From JAHFIW01 sp035495855 (GTDB lineage: Bacteria; Patescibacteriota; Patescibacteriia; SG8-24), in NCBI GenBank assembly GCA_035495855.1, contig DATJFD010000055.1, positions 1-12,154 of the forward strand: a DNA stretch of 12,154 nucleotides, given 5' to 3'. The translations under genes were made by a program, and so were the position numbers. The notes under the pieces were generated by a model. That model worked only from the letters and a program-made list of their open reading frames with translations, ran no database searches and had not been told where the DNA came from. Shown one piece after another: positions 5,781-9,490 of the stretch (position 1 is the stretch's first letter; every line of letters starts with the position of its first letter).

Positions 5781-6926
5781 ATGGCCAAGAACTACATGGT
5801 GATCGGCGCCGGCAAGATGGGCCGGGCCATAGCTTTCGACCTTCTCCGCAACCCGGACACCGCCGCGGTCACGATCTGCGATCGGGACCAGGCGGCCGTG
5901 GACGCGGCGAAGTCGCGGCTGGGCGATCCCAGGGTTTCCGGCAGCGTGCTGGACGCGAACGACGTCGGGACGACGCACCGCCTCATGGCGGGCATCGACT
6001 GCGTCATCGGCGCGGCCAGCTACGAGCTGAACCTCGCCATGACCAAGGCGGCCGTCGCCGCGCGGGCGCATTACTGCGACCTGGGCGGCAACAACGACGT
6101 CGTCGCCAAGCAGTTCATGCTCGACGCGGCGGCGAAGAACGCGGGTATCCGCGTGCTCCCCGACTGCGGCATCGCGCCCGGCGCGGTGAGCGTGCTCGGC
6201 AAGCTCGCGCTCGACCGCGTCCCGAACGCCGAAAGGCTCCAGATCCGCGTCGGCGGGCTGCCCCAGCATCCGCAGGGGCCGCTCAAGTACGCGCTCGTGT
6301 TCTCGGCCCGCGGGCTCGTGAGCAACTACGTCGAGCCCACGGAGATCCTGTGGGAAGGAAAGCGCGAGCTCGTGCCGTCGCTCGGCGGACGCGAGTACCA
6401 GCACTTCCCGACGCTCGGCAGGCTCGAGGCGGTCTACACCTCGGGCGGCTCGTCCACGCTCACGCAGACGTACGAGGGAAAGCTCAAGTACCTCGACTAC
6501 AAGACGCTGCGCTGGGAAGGGCACTGGGACACCGTCACCGTGCTGCGCGACCTCGGGATGCTCAAGGAATCGGCGATCGCCGCCGACGGCTCGGTCCTGC
6601 GGCCGCAGGAGTTCCTCATCCAGTGGCTCGACGCCACGCTGCCGCGCGAGCAGCCCGATCTGCTCGTCCTGCGCGTGATGGCGACGGACGGCGCGCGCCA
6701 CGGCGTGTCGTTCGACCTCGTCGACAGGATGGACCCGCTCACCGGCCACTCGGCGATGCAGCGGACGACCGGCTACTCGGCGTCCATCTGCGCCCAGATG
6801 CTCGCCTACGGCGAGATCAGCGCGACCGGCGTGCTCAAGCACGAGGAAGCGGTCCCGGGGCAGCGGTTCGTCGAAGAGTGGCGGAAGCGCGGCTTCGCCC
6901 TCACCGAATCGGCCATCACCACCTAG
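5781..6926 (+). CDS. Saccharopine dehydrogenase family protein, lysine 6-dehydrogenase-like
   Basis: A 381-residue protein resembling bacterial L-lysine 6-dehydrogenase over its full length. In that family lysine is oxidatively deaminated at the epsilon carbon with NAD, giving the piperideine carboxylate. The Rossmann fold opens NYMVIGAGKMGRAIAFDL, with GxGxxG at 9-14. Other family blocks are YCDLGGN (98-104), PDCGIAPG (127-134), RVGGLPQHPQGPLKYALVFS (156-175), VPSL (198-201), LEAVYTSGGSSTL (215-227), KYLDYKTLRWEGH (236-248) and VPGQRFVEEWRKRG (358-371). The ATG at 5781 is supported by AGGAGA eight bases upstream (5767-5772) and by the Rossmann strand beginning right after it. An in-frame extension upstream crosses the promoter region. 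Saccharopine reductase or another amino-acid dehydrogenase of the same fold remains possible. It is convergent with nirK. Confidence 0.85.
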   Translation: MAKNYMVIGAGKMGRAIAFDLLRNPDTAAVTICDRDQAAVDAAKSRLGDPRVSGSVLDANDVGTTHRLMAGIDCVIGAASYELNLAMTKAAVAARAHYCDLGGNNDVVAKQFMLDAAAKNAGIRVLPDCGIAPGAVSVLGKLALDRVPNAERLQIRVGGLPQHPQGPLKYALVFSARGLVSNYVEPTEILWEGKRELVPSLGGREYQHFPTLGRLEAVYTSGGSSTLTQTYEGKLKYLDYKTLRWEGHWDTVTVLRDLGMLKESAIAADGSVLRPQEFLIQWLDATLPREQPDLLVLRVMATDGARHGVSFDLVDRMDPLTGHSAMQRTTGYSASICAQMLAYGEISATGVLKHEEAVPGQRFVEEWRKRGFALTESAITT

Positions 6927-6931
6927 CTCGA

Positions 6932-6953
6932 ACGCGGCCCTGCCGCGTTTTTT
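6932..6953 (+). terminator. Rho-independent terminator of the lysine-dehydrogenase-like gene
   Basis: A 7-bp stem ACGCGGC/GCCGCGT with a 3-nt loop is followed by T6 on the plus strand, six bases after the stop codon. Confidence 0.92.
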
Positions 6954-6961
6954 CTTTCATG

Positions 6962-6989
6962 AAAAAAGACTCCCCGCTCCGGGGAGCCT
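6962..6989 (-). terminator. Rho-independent terminator of nirK
   Basis: On the minus strand GGCTCCCC pairs with GGGGAGTC (one G-T pair) around a 5-nt loop and is followed by TTTTTTC. Together with the plus-strand terminator just before it, it insulates this convergent pair. Confidence 0.9.
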
Positions 6990-7007
6990 TTTCGCGCGAC
7001 GATCGGA

Positions 7008-8216
7008 TTAGAGCGGCTTGAAAACGTCCGGCTGCGGATCGCCCGACACCTCGAGCACCGCCCATGCGCCCTTGTTCATGCGCGCGAGGGCGTGGTCGAC
7101 GATGATGTACTTGCCGGGGACGTCGACGGTGAACTCGACGATGCTCGCCCCGCCGGGGAGCACCTCGGTCGTCTGCACGTTCTTGAGCATGGCCGAGCCG
7201 TCGCCCATCGCGGCCAGCGGATACACCGTGTCGAAGATCTCGCCGATGACATGGAACGAGGAGACGAGGTTCACGCCGCCGTTGCCGACGTACATGCGGA
7301 TGCGCTCGCCGACCTTGGCGTGCATGCGCGGCGCTGATTCGACCTTCCCGTTGAACAGCACGTAGGTCGGCCGCCCGTCGATGAGCGCCTGCGTGTCGAA
7401 CGCCATGAGCCCCTTCTTGCCGATGCCGCCCGTAGTGTAGAACTCGCCCTGCATCAGGTAGAACTCCTTGTCGACCTTCGGCAGGCCGCCTTCCGGCTCG
7501 ACGAGGATAAGGCCGTACTGCCCGTGGGAATTGTGCGTGCTGACGTTCGACGTCGCGCAATGGTATTCGTACAGCCCCGGGTTCTTCGCCAGCCAGCGGA
7601 ACGACCTGGTCTCGCCCGGCTTCACGGCCGTCGCCGTCGCGCCGCCGCCCGGACCGGTCACCGCATGCAGGTCGATGTTGTGCGAGTGCAGGCTCGTCGG
7701 GTCGTTCGTGAGGGTCAGCTCGACGGTGTCGCCGACGCGGACGCGCAGCATCGGCCCGGGCACCTTGCCGTCGAAGGTCCAGTAGTTGTTCCAGATGCCC
7801 GGGGCGATCTCGGAGATCACCTCCTTCGCCGTGAGCGCGATCTTCACCGTCTCGGACGCGGTGCGGTCGATCGGCGGCGGCACCTCGTTCGGGTCCCGGC
7901 CGATGTCCGCCACCTTCTCGAACCTGTCCTTGTGCAGAAGGAACTGGGCGATGGACGCGAACGGCAGGGACGCGGGGCCCCTGTCCATGGTCATCGCCTG
8001 CATCGTCGGCGGCATGGCGAAATGGAGCGGATAGGATACGTTGGACACGCCGTACACGATGACCGCGACGAGCAAGGCGCCGACGCCGACGTCGATCATG
8101 GCCCTCGTGCCGCGGTCCGCTTTCTTCCTGATGAGGAAAAGGCCCTTGAAGATCAGGATCGCCGCGATGATGCCGAAGACGAAAGAGAGCGCCGTGAGGA
8201 TGAGGTAGCTGTACAT
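7008..8216 (-). CDS. nirK: Membrane-anchored copper-containing nitrite reductase, AniA-like
   Basis: A 402-residue copper nitrite reductase (nitrite to NO), closest in wording to AniA-type enzymes: YGLILVEPEGGLPKVDKEFY (234-253), MYVGNGG and LVSSFHVIGEIFD. Two hydrophobic helices (about 4-29 and 39-60) flank RKKADRGTR. By the positive-inside rule this puts the two-cupredoxin catalytic part outside the membrane. Type-2 copper ligands are H184, H219 and H375; the catalytic pair is D182 and H322. Type-1 ligands are H179, C220 and H228. The axial position, Met in known NirK (H..NGMYG), is Gln here (Q233, HGQYG). The start at 8216 was chosen because the TM helix begins there and a promoter lies just upstream; the longer frame adds only non-hydrophobic sequence. 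No other denitrification gene is in view. The electron donor is unknown. Confidence 0.93.
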   Translation of the reverse strand: MYSYLILTALSFVFGIIAAILIFKGLFLIRKKADRGTRAMIDVGVGALLVAVIVYGVSNVSYPLHFAMPPTMQAMTMDRGPASLPFASIAQFLLHKDRFEKVADIGRDPNEVPPPIDRTASETVKIALTAKEVISEIAPGIWNNYWTFDGKVPGPMLRVRVGDTVELTLTNDPTSLHSHNIDLHAVTGPGGGATATAVKPGETRSFRWLAKNPGLYEYHCATSNVSTHNSHGQYGLILVEPEGGLPKVDKEFYLMQGEFYTTGGIGKKGLMAFDTQALIDGRPTYVLFNGKVESAPRMHAKVGERIRMYVGNGGVNLVSSFHVIGEIFDTVYPLAAMGDGSAMLKNVQTTEVLPGGASIVEFTVDVPGKYIIVDHALARMNKGAWAVLEVSGDPQPDVFKPL

Positions 8217-8232
8217 ATCAATTCGAATCAAT
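8217..8232. promoter_or_regulatory. Imperfect palindrome / direct repeat in the nirK leader
   Basis: ATCAATTCGAATCAAT contains a perfect ATTCGAAT core. It can be read as two direct ATCAAT boxes, or as a degenerate FNR/DNR-type site (TTGAT-N4-ATTGA on the minus strand). It lies between the expected transcription start and the ATG. Function is only a guess. Confidence 0.25.
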
Positions 8233-8244
8233 GCTTCTTCCTGG

Positions 8245-8253
8245 AATATACCA
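8245..8253 (-). promoter_or_regulatory. Candidate extended -10 promoter of nirK
   Basis: Minus strand TGGTATATT: an extended -10 (TGn) with TATATT at 8245-8250. No good -35 is present at 17 bp (CGAACA), which would suit an extended -10 promoter or activator dependence. The start codon is about 30 bp downstream. Confidence 0.45.
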
Positions 8254-8340
8254 CAATTCCGCTTTCGTGTTCGATCGGAGAATAAAAAAGATATCCTCGA
8301 CCTGAGGGATCCCTTTGGGGACCGACGGGCGCATCCCATG

Positions 8341-8371
8341 AAAAAACAGGCCCCCGAAGGGACCTGTTTTT
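8341..8371 (-). terminator. Terminator of the repeat-protein gene (possibly bidirectional)
   Basis: ACAGG/CCTGT plus CCC/GGG stems, with one mismatch and a CGAA loop, are flanked by A6 on the left and T5 on the right. The A/T tracts allow termination in both directions. The relevant upstream gene is on the minus strand, ending at 8382. Confidence 0.85.
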
Positions 8372-8381
8372 CGCGGCGGAC

Positions 8382-8879
8382 TCAGTCGCGCTCCGTGTCA
8401 CTGCCGGAAGGAACGCCTTCGTTGACGTCATCGGTATCGATCGCGTCGCTCTTCCCGTCGTTATCGTGGTCGTCGTTCATCTCGTCCACATCGTCGTTCT
8501 TCCCGTCGTTGTCGTCATCCGCGTCCACCTCGTCGTTCTGGCCGTCATTGTCATGGTCGGAGGGGCGCGTGTCGCTGGCGTCGAGGATGCCGTCGTTGTC
8601 GTCGTCGGGATCGATAGCGTCCTCCTTGCCGTCGTTGTCGTGATCGAGCGGCTCCTTGTCGCTGGCGTCGAGGATGCCGTCGTTGTCGTCGTCTGTATCC
8701 ACTACGTCCTTCTGGCCGTCGTTGTCATGGTCGCCGGGCATGGCATCGACGTCGTCCATGATGCCGTCGCGGTCGAGATCGGCGGCCTTGGCCGGCCGGA
8801 CGCAACCCGCTCCGGTCAGGACCAACGCCATGATCATCGCGCTCGATTGAAGGACGGCTCGCAGCTTTTTGCTCTCCAT
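8382..8879 (-). CDS. Exported calcium-binding-type repeat protein (thrombospondin type 3-like)
   Basis: A 165-residue acidic protein. A basic N-terminus (MESKKLR) and hydrophobic core (about 8-24) form a signal peptide. It offers two possible processing points: C26 in TGAGC (a weak lipobox) or signal peptidase I after AKA (30-32). Residues 34-149 are four consecutive 29-residue repeats of the form DxDxDG..D..D.xxxDHDNDGxxDxxD, followed by a short DDVNEG tail. DxDxDG loops of this type bind calcium in thrombospondin type 3 domains, so a cell-surface or secreted Ca-dependent structural protein is likely. The ATG at 8879 is preferred over in-frame starts at 8909 and 8960, because the -10 box (8908-8913) overlaps the former and lies downstream of the latter. 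No strong Shine-Dalgarno is visible. Substrate or partner is unknown. Confidence 0.82.
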   Translation of the reverse strand: MESKKLRAVLQSSAMIMALVLTGAGCVRPAKAADLDRDGIMDDVDAMPGDHDNDGQKDVVDTDDDNDGILDASDKEPLDHDNDGKEDAIDPDDDNDGILDASDTRPSDHDNDGQNDEVDADDDNDGKNDDVDEMNDDHDNDGKSDAIDTDDVNEGVPSGSDTERD

Positions 8880-8907
8880 AGAGGAATTACTATTTAATAT
8901 TATTTCC

Positions 8908-8936
8908 ATTATAACGAGTTCTTTACGCGGCAGCAA
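8908..8936 (-). promoter_or_regulatory. Strong sigma70-type promoter of the repeat-protein gene
   Basis: Minus strand: -35 TTGCTG (8931-8936), a 17-bp spacer and a consensus -10 TATAAT (8908-8913), in a local AT-rich pocket (about 8880-8925) that stands out against the GC-rich surroundings. The predicted 5' leader is about 20 nt, which fixes the start codon at 8879. Confidence 0.7.
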
Positions 8937-8973
8937 CACGGGCAGGATCGTCGCCGGCACAGCGGCCCAAGCC

Positions 8974-9002
8974 TTGACCGCGCCGTTTTTTCAGCTTAGT
9001 AT
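8974..9002 (+). promoter_or_regulatory. Promoter of tRNA-Glu
   Basis: -35 TTGACC (8974-8979), a 17-bp spacer and -10 TAGTAT (8997-9002). The expected start is about a dozen bases before the mature tRNA 5' end. Confidence 0.65.
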
Positions 9003-9021
9003 TGCCCTCGTCCGTCCACGC

Positions 9022-9096
9022 GGCCCCATCGTCTAACGGCTAGGACACCTCCCTTTCACGGAGTAAATAGGGGTTCGATTCCCCTTGGGGCTACCA
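9022..9096 (+). tRNA. tRNA-Glu (anticodon TTC), CCA encoded
   Basis: A full cloverleaf is visible: acceptor GGCCCCA (9022-9028) pairs with TGGGGCT (9086-9092, one G-U pair), then discriminator A and CCA (9094-9096). The anticodon loop is CTTTCAC (9053-9059) with anticodon TTC at 9055-9057, and the T arm is AGGGG-TTCGATT-CCCCT. The outermost anticodon-stem pair is C-T, a mismatch. The D arm resembles bacterial tRNA-Glu (TCTAACGGCTAGGACA). Confidence 0.96.
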
Positions 9097-9131
9097 GCAA
9101 AGCGACCTCTCATTGAGAGGTCGCTTTGCTG
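9095..9131. repeat. 17-bp perfect hairpin fused to the tRNA CCA end
   Basis: Positions 9095-9111 and 9115-9131 are exact reverse complements with an ATT loop. The left arm includes the last two bases of the tRNA CCA. No U run follows the right arm, so this is not a standard terminator, although it may stop transcription or guide 3' trimming of the tRNA. Confidence 0.8.
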
Positions 9132-9138
9132 TGCGGGG

Positions 9139-9437
9139 GTCCCCAAGGGGAATCGAACGGGGACGAGGCGAAGCGGAGGACTGCACTGCTGCAGTCCGAA
9201 GACGCCGAGTCCCGAGCGGCGATGCCTGTGGGCCGCCGCTCGTCGCAGCGACGCCACGCGCTCCGTCGAGAGCGCGTGAGCGGAGCACCGGTGGAGTGAA
9301 TGTCTTCACTCCACCGCTGCCCGGGATCGCGGCACCTGCCGCGAAACGGACGACGGCCGCAAACAAACGGAAGTATTCGGCCATCGCTCGCAACCCGCCG
9401 CGCGTTCGGCGCGGCTAGGCGGAATTCCCTTGGGGCT
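9139..9437. mobile_element. Candidate non-autonomous element: tRNA-derived ends around a hairpin array
   Basis: The ends CCCCAAGGGGAAT (9141-9153) and ATTCCCTTGGGG (9424-9435) are inverted copies, differing by one base, of the tRNA-Glu T-arm/acceptor region. Between them are consecutive stems: GGACTGCA/TGCAGTCC (9178-9197), CGAGCGGCG/CGCCGCTCG (9213-9242), CACGCGCTC/GAGCGCGTG (9255-9278), GGTGGAGTGAA/TTCACTCCACC (9290-9315), CGCGGCA/TGCCGCG (9328-9343), an imperfect 9-bp stem CGACGGCCG/CGGCCATCG further on, and GCCGCGC/GCGCGGC (9397-9415). No credible gene is present and open frames run into the antisense of the tRNA. This fits a small integrated or repeat element at a tRNA 3' end, or a structured RNA. 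No integrase is visible. Confidence 0.5.
9141..9158 (-). repeat. Inverted 18-bp copy of the tRNA-Glu 3' region
   Basis: This is the exact reverse complement of 9073-9090 in the tRNA (T loop through the acceptor strand). With the 17-bp hairpin lying midway, the tRNA end and this copy are the outer arms of one large inverted repeat from 9073 to 9158. Confidence 0.85.
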
Positions 9438-9441
9438 ACCA
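9424..9441 (+). repeat. Direct partial copy of the tRNA-Glu 3' end
   Basis: ATTCCCTTGGGGCTACCA repeats 9079-9096 with one C missing and includes the CCA. Both copies continue with CAAA after one variable base and then enter a hairpin. The spacing is 345 bp. This is the arrangement left by site-specific integration at a tRNA 3' end (attL/attR). Confidence 0.8.
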
Positions 9442-9443
9442 TC

Positions 9444-9468
9444 AAAACACCCGCCTGAACGGCGGGTG
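9444..9468 (-). terminator. Terminator of the sensor kinase gene
   Basis: A perfect 8-bp stem CACCCGCC/GGCGGGTG with a TGAAC loop. On the minus strand it is followed by TTTTGATGG. It lies about 22 bases after the kinase stop codon. Confidence 0.75.
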
Positions 9469-9490
9469 ATTTGCATGCCTGCGTGACGCG

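Noticed and set aside
8460..8780. CRISPR-like or satellite repeats
   Set aside because: The periodic DNA is simply the coding sequence of the 29-residue DxDxDG repeats.
8880..8960. Upstream starts for the repeat protein at 8960 or 8909
   Set aside because: The -10 TATAAT at 8908-8913 overlaps the 8909 start and lies downstream of the 8960 start, so neither would be transcribed in full from this promoter.
9091..9393. A 100-residue minus-strand open frame after the tRNA
   Set aside because: It consists of the hairpin array and ends antisense to the tRNA 3' region. No ribosome site or family resemblance is seen.
9131..9441. tmRNA (ssrA), because GGGGAATCGAACGGGG resembles a tmRNA 5' segment
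   Set aside because: No TTCGA-containing T arm lies before the 3' CCA, the ends do not form a tRNA-like acceptor on the plus strand, and no tag reading frame was found.
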